The notes below the pieces were generated by a model. The model did not search any database. It saw nothing but the letters and a program-made list of their open reading frames with translations, and had not been told where the DNA came from. The position numbers and the translations under genes are program-made. DNA of 64,000 nt from Akkermansiaceae bacterium (GTDB lineage: Bacteria; Verrucomicrobiota; Verrucomicrobiia; Verrucomicrobiales; Akkermansiaceae): NCBI GenBank assembly GCA_903878115.1, contig CAIRGO010000303.1:1-64000 (forward strand), given 5' to 3'. Shown here piece after piece: positions 35,417 through 43,122 of this stretch (position 1 is the first letter of the stretch; every line of letters starts with the position of its first letter).

Positions 35417-36817
35417 TTACACCTGTTGCAAAAATCTCCGCTGCGCTTCTTCTTCTGGATTATGCGGTTTGTCTCGATTTTCTGGCTTTGTATCGGCGAG
35501 GAGTTCGTCGCGGAATTTTGCGACGATGGCTTCCACTGGCCACGAGCTAGCTTCGCCAAAGGCGCAGATGGTGCGGCCGTCGATTTGGTAGGCGACACTT
35601 TCGAGTGTGGTGATATCCTCGGGGCTAGCTTGCCCATCGACGAGGCGGTCGGTGATTTTTTTCATCCACATGCTGCCTTCGCGGCAAGGGGTGCACTGAC
35701 CGCAGGATTCGTGGGCGTAAAAAGCATTGATGTTGTTGAGCACCCAGGAGATTTTGCGGCTGTCGTCGATGACGATGACACCACCTGAACCTGCCATGGA
35801 GCCACAGGCGGCAAGGCTATCAAAGTCCATCGGGATGTCCCAGAATGCGAGATCACGGGTGCTGCCATCTGGGTTTTTGAGTTTGTAAACTTCATCGCAG
35901 CGGAGGATTTTCGAGGAAGAACCGCCGGGGATGACTGCTTTGAATTCGCGACCGTCTTTTGGTCCGCCACAGATGTCGTAGAGCAGTTCGCGCATGGTAA
36001 GTTTGCCGACTTCTACTTCAAAGTAGCCGGGCTTTTTCACATCGCCGGAGACGCAGAGAATCCGCGTGCCGGTGTTTTTTGCCACACCGAGTTTGGCGTA
36101 TTCGTCGCCACCCATTTGCACGATGTGTTTTACATGGCAGAGCGATTCTACATTGTTTACAATGGTCGGACACATATAGAGTCCGAGTGCCGCTGGGAAA
36201 TAAGGTGGCTTGATGCGAGGGTAGGGGCGCTTGCCCTCTAACGATTCAATTAATCCTGTTTCCTCACCACAAATGTAAGCACCAGCTCCGCGATGCACGT
36301 AGATTTCTACGTCGAACCCACTGCCTAACACATTTTTGCCAACGAAATTTTTGCTGCGTGCTTCTTCGATCGCTTGCTCTACAATTTCAGCGGCGGCTGG
36401 GAATTCCTCGCGGATATAAATGTATGCCACATGAGCGCCAACGGCAAACGCCGAGATGACCATGCCTTCGATCAATTGATGTGGGTCTTGGTGAAGAATG
36501 TATCGATCTTTGAAAGTTCCGGGTTCTGATTCATCACCATTGCAGATCAGATAGACTGGTTTGGTATTGTTCGGTGGGATAAATGTCCACTTCATTCCCG
36601 TAGGGAAACCCGCACCCCCACGACCGCGAAGGCCTGACTTTTTTACTTCCTCGGTGATATCTTTCGGCGCCATAGTGATGGCTTTTTTTAACTGCTCGTA
36701 GCCGCCATTCCGCAGGTAGCAGTCGATCGATGGATCATAATCCGCGCGATCCACATTTTTAAAAATGAGGCGATACTCGCGAGCGTGTGGTTCTTTTCCA
36801 GGAAGGTAGGTGATCAT
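35417..36817 (-). CDS. nuoF: NADH-quinone oxidoreductase subunit F
   Basis: The protein has 466 residues. The NADH/FMN-binding block SGLRGRGGAGFPTGMKW is at about 62-78, with CNGDESEPGTFKDR next. The HRGAGAYICGEET block follows in the middle of the protein. The C-terminal 4Fe-4S site SCGQCTPCREG is present with its fourth Cys in ICAFGE. It is the NADH-oxidising subunit of complex I, facing the cytoplasm. It is the last gene of the cluster, separated from nuoE by a toxin-antitoxin pair. Confidence 0.97.
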   Translation of the reverse strand: MITYLPGKEPHAREYRLIFKNVDRADYDPSIDCYLRNGGYEQLKKAITMAPKDITEEVKKSGLRGRGGAGFPTGMKWTFIPPNNTKPVYLICNGDESEPGTFKDRYILHQDPHQLIEGMVISAFAVGAHVAYIYIREEFPAAAEIVEQAIEEARSKNFVGKNVLGSGFDVEIYVHRGAGAYICGEETGLIESLEGKRPYPRIKPPYFPAALGLYMCPTIVNNVESLCHVKHIVQMGGDEYAKLGVAKNTGTRILCVSGDVKKPGYFEVEVGKLTMRELLYDICGGPKDGREFKAVIPGGSSSKILRCDEVYKLKNPDGSTRDLAFWDIPMDFDSLAACGSMAGSGGVIVIDDSRKISWVLNNINAFYAHESCGQCTPCREGSMWMKKITDRLVDGQASPEDITTLESVAYQIDGRTICAFGEASSWPVEAIVAKFRDELLADTKPENRDKPHNPEEEAQRRFLQQV

Positions 36818-36856
36818 GATGTTCTAAATTTATGAGGTGGTAAATGCGTTGACTCG

Positions 36857-37258
36857 TTAGATGAGTGTGGGGATGGAAATTACTTTCACTCCGTAAGGCG
36901 TGAAGCGATCGAAATCAGAAATATTACGGGTAGCAATTGGTTGTTGGGAACAGAATGCCGCTGCAGCGATCATGCAGTCGGCATGAGATCCGCGCTTACG
37001 ACCAGTTTTATGAAAAAGACGTGAGGCAAATTCTGCCTGATCCTCGGAGAACGGGTGGATCCCTCCACGCAGGATGGCATGGACGGCATCCTTTTGCTCC
37101 TTGGTGTGAGGGCCATTGCAAAATTCCGACCAAGTGACGGCTGATGCCGCGAGTGGAATATTGCTTTTCAGCCACCCGTGCACCATTGCCACTTGAGCGG
37201 AATGGCTAGTGACAAGATCGATCAAAATATTTGTATCCAAATGAATCACGACTCCCAC
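36857..37258 (-). CDS. PIN-domain toxin (VapC-like)
   Basis: The protein has 133 residues from a GTG start inside the end of the antitoxin gene (13-base overlap). PIN nuclease acidic residues are Asp8 (LDTN), Glu45, Asp94 (HADCMIAA) and Asp115, so the active site is intact. PIN toxins cleave tRNA or other RNA. It lies between nuoE and nuoF, in the same orientation, with a ribbon-helix-helix partner. Confidence 0.86.
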   Translation of the reverse strand: MGVVIHLDTNILIDLVTSHSAQVAMVHGWLKSNIPLAASAVTWSEFCNGPHTKEQKDAVHAILRGGIHPFSEDQAEFASRLFHKTGRKRGSHADCMIAAAAFCSQQPIATRNISDFDRFTPYGVKVISIPTLI

Positions 37259-37527
37259 CAGTATTTGCGTTCTTCTCGTTCTGCACTGACCTCAGTGCGA
37301 AACTTCTCAGCTTCTTCGGCAACCAGACCACCGCCTTGTTGCAGCCATTCTAAAGCCTGCAAGGGGTCGATTTGCTGGTTTTCTACATCAGATTTTTCTT
37401 TGAATTGACGCACGGCACGGCGAATCACTTCAGCCTTCGAAATTCCCCATTTTTCACTCAATTCCTTCAGCGCTTGGATTGTCCAAGCGTCTAAAGCCAT
37501 ACTCGTTCTTTTTAATGCGTAACTCAT
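37246..37527 (-). CDS. Ribbon-helix-helix antitoxin
   Basis: The protein has 93 residues. The N-terminal ~50 residues form a ribbon-helix-helix DNA-binding domain: 'KRTSMALDAWTIQALKELSEKWGISKAEVIRRAVRQF'. The C-terminal tail is acidic and Glu-rich (VAEEAEKFRTEVSAEREE), suited to covering the toxin. It overlaps the PIN gene by 13 bases. Tandem TTACCAC repeats directly upstream of its start are a likely autoregulation site. Confidence 0.83.
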   Translation of the reverse strand: MSYALKRTSMALDAWTIQALKELSEKWGISKAEVIRRAVRQFKEKSDVENQQIDPLQALEWLQQGGGLVAEEAEKFRTEVSAEREERKYWWES

Positions 37528-37545
37528 GTGGTAATAGTGTGGTAA
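37528..37545 (-). promoter_or_regulatory. Tandem direct-repeat operator upstream of the RHH antitoxin
   Basis: Read on the gene strand, TTACCAC-ACTA-TTACCAC gives two identical 7-base repeats whose starts are 11 bases apart (one helical turn), ending at the base before the ATG. RHH repressors commonly bind tandem repeats with this type of spacing. Confidence 0.5.
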
Positions 37546-37570
37546 CGGGGTGAAATAGCAAGAAAAATAA

Positions 37571-38134
37571 TCAGGAATACTTTTTCAGTAATGCCTCTGC
37601 CTGCTCTGGTATGACACCTTCGTAAAAATCATCGTTCACCATGCAGACCGGAGCAGAACCGCAGGAAGCGAGGCATTCCGCGAATTCGACAGAAAAATTT
37701 CCGCAAGGAGAAACGCTAACGGGGTGGTGATGAGAGTCTGCGTGTGAGCGATCGATTCCTGAGAGCTCACAGAGTTTTTCCATCAATTCGTATGAACCAC
37801 CCATCGCGCAGGAAAGGGTGCGACAGACACGGATGTGGAATTTTCCTGGAGCAGATTGACGAAATCCTGGGTAGAATGTTACCACTTCTAAGACTTTGAT
37901 CGGTTCAATTCCAATTGTTGCAGCGACCCAATCGATCGCCGCAGCCGAGATGAAACCGTGGTGGTGCTGGATGTAGTGCAGCAAAGGCAACACGGCGGAA
38001 CGTTTCTGTTGATCGGGAAACTGTGCGAGACGTTTTGTGGCTTCTGCTTCCAGTGCGGGTGTGATGGCAAAAGGCGCAAAATTTTTCGTGCCTGGTGTTT
38101 CTTCAGAGGCGATGTTTTGGTCTAGAGAGGACAT
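37571..38134 (-). CDS. nuoE: NADH-quinone oxidoreductase subunit E
   Basis: The protein has 187 residues. A thioredoxin-like 2Fe-2S fold has four ligand Cys in 'CRTLSCAMGG' and 'ECLASCGSAP'. The N-terminal helical region contains RSAVLPLLHYIQHHHGFIS and VLEVVTFYPGFRQS. It passes no electrons on the main chain but binds cluster N1a next to NuoF. It directly follows nuoD (24-base gap). Confidence 0.96.
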   Translation of the reverse strand: MSSLDQNIASEETPGTKNFAPFAITPALEAEATKRLAQFPDQQKRSAVLPLLHYIQHHHGFISAAAIDWVAATIGIEPIKVLEVVTFYPGFRQSAPGKFHIRVCRTLSCAMGGSYELMEKLCELSGIDRSHADSHHHPVSVSPCGNFSVEFAECLASCGSAPVCMVNDDFYEGVIPEQAEALLKKYS

Positions 38135-38158
38135 GGGATAAATAGAAAAAGTGAGAGG

Positions 38159-39409
38159 TTAACGGTCGCATTCGCCCATCACGAAATCTAACGATCCGAG
38201 AATTGCGGGAATATCGGACACCATGTGGCCGGGAAGGAGGTTGGAAACGATGGCAAGGTTGCAGAAGGAGGGGCTACGAATTTTTAGGCGATTTGGCACG
38301 CCTCCACCTTTTGAGTGAATATAAAATCCAAGTTCACCTTTCGGGTTTTCATGACCGAAATAGACTTCGCCTTCAGGCGCATTAATTCCTTGTGTCGAGA
38401 CGATGAAGTGGTGAATCAATTCCTCCATCGACATCAGCACGCGTTCTTTATCAGGCAACATCGATTTGGTATCGGCAAGATTGATCGGTCCCTCGGGCAT
38501 GGTGTCGAGAACTTGACGGCAAATTTTGATCGACTGGCGCATTTCTTCCATGCGGATTTGATAACGAGCGTAGCAGTCGCCTTCTTCAGTAATGGGAATA
38601 TCGAAATCGTATTTTTCGTAGCCGAGATAAGGATTGTCTTTGCGTAAATCACGCGTCACACCAGAAGCGCGTAAATTCGGTCCAGTCATGCCCCAAGAAA
38701 TGGCTTCTTCTTTTGAAATAACTCCCACATCTGCCATGCGATCGATGAAGATTTTATTGCGATCTAGCAATTTAGCGATTTCGGCAATGGCGATGGTGCA
38801 TTCATCAAGAAAAGTGCGCACAGCTTGATCGAATCCAGGCGGCATATCACGCATTTGACCGCCCACACGAGTGTAAGAAGTCGTGAATCGCGCTCCTGTG
38901 AGCTGTTCGCAGAGATTGTAAACTTTTTCGCGTTCGGTGAATGTATAAAGGAAAACCGTCATCGCTCCGACGTCCATGGCGCATACACCCACACCGAGCA
39001 TGTGAGCGGAAATACGCGCCAATTCACAGCATAGCACTCGTAATGCCTGACCGCGTGGTGGTAGCTCCCACCCCATGAGTTTTTCTACAGCACAAGCATA
39101 GGCAACGTTGTTAGCCAAAGGAGCAAGGTAGTCCAATCGGTCGGTGTAGGGGACGAACTGATTGTAATGCATGTTTTCCGCGATTTTTTCATCACCACGA
39201 TGAAGGAAACCCACATCCGGATCGGCGGTAATAATGGTCTCGCCATCGAGCTCTAAAATCAAGCGCAGCACACCGTGTGTTGCTGGGTGAGAAGGCCCCA
39301 TATTCAATGTCATGCGCTCCCCGTGGAGATCAGAGGTCTCAGCATTGTAGTCATCGTGACCACGTGCCGTTTTTGCGAGAGTATCGGGTGCTTCGTATTC
39401 TGTTTTCAT
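38159..39409 (-). CDS. nuoD: NADH-quinone oxidoreductase subunit D
   Basis: The protein has 416 residues, the normal length for a NuoD that is not fused to NuoC. The block MTLNMGPSHPATHGVLRLILELDGE contains the conserved quinone-site His residues. GFLHRGDEKIAE, YLAPLANNVAYACAVE and the C-terminal DFVMGECDR are also as expected. It forms the quinone pocket with NuoB. It is separated from nuoN by a vapBC pair, and nuoB and nuoC are not in the window. Confidence 0.97.
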   Translation of the reverse strand: MKTEYEAPDTLAKTARGHDDYNAETSDLHGERMTLNMGPSHPATHGVLRLILELDGETIITADPDVGFLHRGDEKIAENMHYNQFVPYTDRLDYLAPLANNVAYACAVEKLMGWELPPRGQALRVLCCELARISAHMLGVGVCAMDVGAMTVFLYTFTEREKVYNLCEQLTGARFTTSYTRVGGQMRDMPPGFDQAVRTFLDECTIAIAEIAKLLDRNKIFIDRMADVGVISKEEAISWGMTGPNLRASGVTRDLRKDNPYLGYEKYDFDIPITEEGDCYARYQIRMEEMRQSIKICRQVLDTMPEGPINLADTKSMLPDKERVLMSMEELIHHFIVSTQGINAPEGEVYFGHENPKGELGFYIHSKGGGVPNRLKIRSPSFCNLAIVSNLLPGHMVSDIPAILGSLDFVMGECDR

Positions 39410-39445
39410 GAAAAATGGATTCGTAGTGAAGAAATTAATGCGGTG

Positions 39446-39874
39446 TTAAAAATTGTCGTTTTCATTAGCATACATGCCGAGGTAGCCGGGTTTGTAAAGT
39501 CGGAGATTGAGAACTGGTGCCATTAATTCAAAGTGTTTGTCACAGGCATAGATGCGGCAGTCCGCAACTTGGCCTATTGTGGCAATCAGCACATCATTCC
39601 ACGGCGCTTGAATGCCCTGCGCTCGCAATTTAGCGAAATTTGTTGCCGCTTTACGCCACAATGTTTGTTCATTGCGGCAGTAGGGGAGCACGTTGCACCA
39701 AGCTTGCAGTCGATCACGTTCATGCGGACGCGCTCCTCCGAGGAATTCCATTTCCACAGGCCCACACAAGGTGGCCTCATAGGCATCAAGTAGCGCCTGC
39801 AATGCAAGTTTTACATCGTCGCGTCCATCGCGGCGATGCATCTCAATCCAGGCGCTAGTATCTACAATTACCAT
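39446..39874 (-). CDS. vapC: VapC-type PIN toxin
   Basis: The protein has 142 residues. The PIN acidic residues are Asp5 (VDTSAWIE), Glu41/Glu43, Asp94 (PWNDVLIA) and Asp112, so the nuclease site looks intact. It begins 2 bases after the antitoxin stop. The pair sits between nuoN and nuoD in the same orientation. It is a different PIN subgroup from the toxin at 36857-37258. Confidence 0.88.
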   Translation of the reverse strand: MVIVDTSAWIEMHRRDGRDDVKLALQALLDAYEATLCGPVEMEFLGGARPHERDRLQAWCNVLPYCRNEQTLWRKAATNFAKLRAQGIQAPWNDVLIATIGQVADCRIYACDKHFELMAPVLNLRLYKPGYLGMYANENDNF

Positions 39875-39876
39875 GG

Positions 39877-40083
39877 TTACCGGTCTAGTGCTTCTATTTC
39901 ATCATTGGTCAGGGGATAGTCACCAAATTCTCCCTCACGCAACATGTGGCCGAATTTCTTCGCCATTTCTCGTTTCACAAATTCACTCGCCGCTTTGACG
40001 ACTGCAGGCCCTTTTTTGCGCTCGCCAGTTAATTTCATGGCGTCACTTAATAAGCTGTCATCTATGTCGATAGTTATTTTCAT
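39877..40083 (-). CDS. vapB: VapB-type antitoxin
   Basis: The protein has 68 residues. The start 'MKITIDIDDSLLSDAMKLTGERKKGPAVVKAASEFVKRE' is the VapB pattern (a short beta strand, then two helices). The acidic C-terminal tail (EGEFGDYPLTNDEIEAL) should bind the toxin. It has its own strong promoter 7 bases upstream of its start. Confidence 0.86.
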   Translation of the reverse strand: MKITIDIDDSLLSDAMKLTGERKKGPAVVKAASEFVKREMAKKFGHMLREGEFGDYPLTNDEIEALDR

Positions 40084-40089
40084 GAGTGA

Positions 40090-40118
40090 AAAATAGTACG
40101 TTTAATGATTTTTGTCAA
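40090..40118 (-). promoter_or_regulatory. Strong sigma-70-type promoter for vapBC inside the nuo cluster
   Basis: On the minus strand TTGACA (40118-40113) and TATTTT (40095-40090) are separated by exactly 17 bases. The transcript would start at or within a few bases of the vapB ATG (40083), giving a nearly leaderless message. Read-through could also feed nuoD, nuoE and nuoF. Confidence 0.65.
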
Positions 40119-40141
40119 GAAAAATAGTGAAATGAGTGATT

Positions 40142-41626
40142 TTATCTAACGTTTTTTAATAGATTGAATAGTGGTTGTTGCCATACACCAAAGACTAAGA
40201 TGGCGACAGTAAGAAAGGTGAGTGCGAAGGAAAAGATCGACGAGGTATCAAACGGAATGGGAGATTTGTGGTTCGGAGTGTTCCACCAGATCGCGCGGAG
40301 AATTTTGAAATAGTAGTAAAATCCAGCAGAGGCGGCGATGGCAGCAATGATCACTGGGATCCACTGATGCGAAGCTAAAGCTGCCTGAAAGACGAAGAAT
40401 TTCCCAACGAATCCTACAGTAAGAGGGACGCCTGCCAACGAGGCCATGATGATGGTGGCAGCGACGGCGAGGATCGGATTACGCTTGGAAAGACCATCGA
40501 GCGCGTCAATGTTGTCCGAGCCACTTTGCACACGAATGATATTGAGAATAAAGAATGCGGCCATGGTCATGATCAAATAGCTGGCAAGATAAAATGCCGC
40601 AATTTTGGCAGAGGATAAACCATCTGCCCCATCACGATTTGCTGCGATGGCGAGCAGGATGAATCCAGCATTCGCGATCGATGAATAGGCGAGCAGGCGT
40701 TTGAAATTGTTTTGTGGAATCGCTCCGAAGTTGCCGATGATCAATGTCGCGCAGGCGAGAATAACCAAGACCGATGAGATTTTTCCTGCATAGGGACTGT
40801 GAGAAAACGGCGCGAGAAAAGTGATCAAAGCCATGAATCCGGCAGCTTTTGAACCTACCGAGAGAAACGCTGTCGTCGGTGTGGGCGCTCCTTGATAGAC
40901 ATCAGGAATCCAAAAATGCATCGGAGCTGCTCCGATTTTGAAACCTAGAGCAATAATGACTAATGCGACACCAAATAGCAATGGCGTGCCAGGTGTCCCT
41001 TCGAAATTAGCAGCGAGGGTGATTTGTGCGAAATCGAGCGTGCCAGTGGCCCCGTAAATCCAAGCGATGCCATACACCAAAAATCCCGTAGAAAGAGCCC
41101 CGAGAATGAGGTATTTCACGCCCGCTTCAAGTGAGCCGACGTTGCGTTTCATATAAGCCACCAAAATGTAAAAAGTAACGGTCAGCAATTCTAAGGAAAC
41201 GAATAAGAATGCCAAATTTTTGGCGGATGCCATCCACATCATTGCTGAAGTGGCAATCACGATGAGTGAATAATATTCTCCCGTGCCCTCTTCTTTGCCG
41301 TGATCGCCGGAAAATTTGGAAAGCACCGAGCGGTAATCGATGGCGAGAATCAATACGAATATTGCTGAAACCAGAGCGATGATTTTGTAAAAACGAGCGG
41401 TGGCATCGTATTTGTAAAGATTCCACAAGGCATAATTGGCCCACTCTTTGCCCTCGGCGGCATCATCGGGGCCGATGGCGCGCAGTGTCAGCGCAAGGAC
41501 ACCAATTAGTCCGACAATGGCGACAAGACCAACCCAAGTTTTACTTTTGCTTGGAATAAATGCTTCGGCCACGAGGAGGAATATTCCAAGTGTAACCGTC
41601 AGGGCTTCGAGATAATAGGCGGGCAT
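40142..41626 (-). CDS. nuoN: NADH-quinone oxidoreductase subunit N
   Basis: The protein has 494 residues with about 14 membrane helices, one of three antiporter-like proton-translocating subunits. The key Glu in 'LFVSLELLTVTFYILVAY' and the Lys-bearing 'KIGAAPMHFWIPDVYQGAPTPTTAFLSVGSKAAGF' region are visible, as is 'AYSSIANAGFILL'. It follows nuoM by 16 bases. It is the last gene before the first toxin-antitoxin insertion. Confidence 0.95.
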   Translation of the reverse strand: MPAYYLEALTVTLGIFLLVAEAFIPSKSKTWVGLVAIVGLIGVLALTLRAIGPDDAAEGKEWANYALWNLYKYDATARFYKIIALVSAIFVLILAIDYRSVLSKFSGDHGKEEGTGEYYSLIVIATSAMMWMASAKNLAFLFVSLELLTVTFYILVAYMKRNVGSLEAGVKYLILGALSTGFLVYGIAWIYGATGTLDFAQITLAANFEGTPGTPLLFGVALVIIALGFKIGAAPMHFWIPDVYQGAPTPTTAFLSVGSKAAGFMALITFLAPFSHSPYAGKISSVLVILACATLIIGNFGAIPQNNFKRLLAYSSIANAGFILLAIAANRDGADGLSSAKIAAFYLASYLIMTMAAFFILNIIRVQSGSDNIDALDGLSKRNPILAVAATIIMASLAGVPLTVGFVGKFFVFQAALASHQWIPVIIAAIAASAGFYYYFKILRAIWWNTPNHKSPIPFDTSSIFSFALTFLTVAILVFGVWQQPLFNLLKNVR

Positions 41627-41642
41627 GATAGGAAAATGTTAG

Positions 41643-43088
41643 TTATTTCAAAAGTTGCACAAGAATATTAGGATAGATGCCCACGATCAAAAGTGCGGCG
41701 GCTAGGAGTAGTGCGGGGAGTTTATCCATAAGAGGAATATCAGTGGCGTTGACTGTCATGCTGACAGTAGGTCCTTGAAATATTTTGCGGAAGGCTCGTA
41801 ACACATAAACCGCGCTAAGCACCACGCCCCAAAGTGATAGAATCGTAGTGATTTGCACGGGCGTGAGAGGGTCGGCAGCATTGCGTCCTTCAAAGCTAGA
41901 GAGAAATACCATGATTTCTCCGGAGAAATTCGCCAGACCAGGCAGTCCGAGTGATGCCATGCCACCTAGGCCAAAAAGAAATGCTAAGGTCGGTGCTGGT
42001 TTTGCCAAACCACCGAGATCGGCGAAATCGAGGCTCCCAGTGCAACGTTCGATCCGGTCCGCCAATCCAAAAAGCAGGGCGATCGAAATACCATGCGCGA
42101 ACATCAATACCGAGGCGGCTGGAATCGCGTAAGTGTTCACTTTTCCGGCAGCGTTCGATGCGATCAATGCGGCTATTGCAAGGAAAATATAGCCCATGTG
42201 CATCACTGAGGAATTGCCGAGCATGGCATCGAGACGTTTTTGATTGATCGTCACAAACCCAACCCAAAGGATATTACCTAACAACAGAACCAACAACGGG
42301 GTAAGCCATGCATTCATTCCTATTGGCAACAATGGCACGGCGAGTTGCAACAATCCATAGAGGCCAAATTTTTTCAATACCCCCGCGTGAAGCATCGCAG
42401 TTGGGGCAGGAGCACTGGCGTATGCAGGTGCGGCCCATGAATGAAATGGGAACAGCGAAACTAGCGTGCCGAAGCCAATGATCAGCAATGCAGCGATGGG
42501 CTTTTGCGCAGCAGGGTCGATTTGACGAGTTCCGTCTAACATCGCGATCATGTTGTATGTTCCTGATTCTTTGGCGAGCCACACCAAGCCGGCTAACAAA
42601 ATGAGCGAGCCAACACCGAGATAGATGGTGATTTTCCAAGCAATTTCCTTACGACTGCCGCGCCCTAACAAGCCAATCATCAAAAAGGTAGGGATCAATG
42701 CCAATTCGTGAAATGCATAGAAGAAATACAAGTTCGTCGAAATAAATGCTCCGATCGCTCCCGCGGCGATGAATAAACTCGATGAGTAATATAGTTTTTC
42801 ACGACCCTCTGGTGCTTTGCCTGTAAATACTGCCGCTGCCGTGACAATCACTGATAGTGCAACCATAATGGCCGAGGTTCCATTGAGGAAACCGAATGCG
42901 AGATCAATCGATGGCGTGATCAGCACAGACAATGAAGAGGCCCAGCACTCGCACTGCCAAGTAAACGCGGCATACAGACCGATGAGCAATGTCGTCATCG
43001 CCGCAATGCGCGCCGTGAGTCTAGCGGGTGCACCAAAAATAATGGCTACCGCGGCGAGAAATGGAATCAGGAAAATGATGGATAACAT
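41643..43088 (-). CDS. nuoM: NADH-quinone oxidoreductase subunit M
   Basis: The protein has 481 residues from the ATG at 43088, which begins a hydrophobic N-terminus as usual for NuoM; a longer start would overlap nuoL. The channel Glu is in 'FYAFHELALIPTFLMIGL'. The broken-helix region is 'LFPFHSWAAPAYASAPAPTAMLHAGVLKKFG', with the conserved Lys. It is an integral proton-pumping subunit with about 14 helices. It lies between nuoL and nuoN in standard order. Confidence 0.94.
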   Translation of the reverse strand: MLSIIFLIPFLAAVAIIFGAPARLTARIAAMTTLLIGLYAAFTWQCECWASSLSVLITPSIDLAFGFLNGTSAIMVALSVIVTAAAVFTGKAPEGREKLYYSSSLFIAAGAIGAFISTNLYFFYAFHELALIPTFLMIGLLGRGSRKEIAWKITIYLGVGSLILLAGLVWLAKESGTYNMIAMLDGTRQIDPAAQKPIAALLIIGFGTLVSLFPFHSWAAPAYASAPAPTAMLHAGVLKKFGLYGLLQLAVPLLPIGMNAWLTPLLVLLLGNILWVGFVTINQKRLDAMLGNSSVMHMGYIFLAIAALIASNAAGKVNTYAIPAASVLMFAHGISIALLFGLADRIERCTGSLDFADLGGLAKPAPTLAFLFGLGGMASLGLPGLANFSGEIMVFLSSFEGRNAADPLTPVQITTILSLWGVVLSAVYVLRAFRKIFQGPTVSMTVNATDIPLMDKLPALLLAAALLIVGIYPNILVQLLK

Positions 43089-43122
43089 GGTGAAATGGAT
43101 TAGTTGTCGGAACAAGTTCGAA

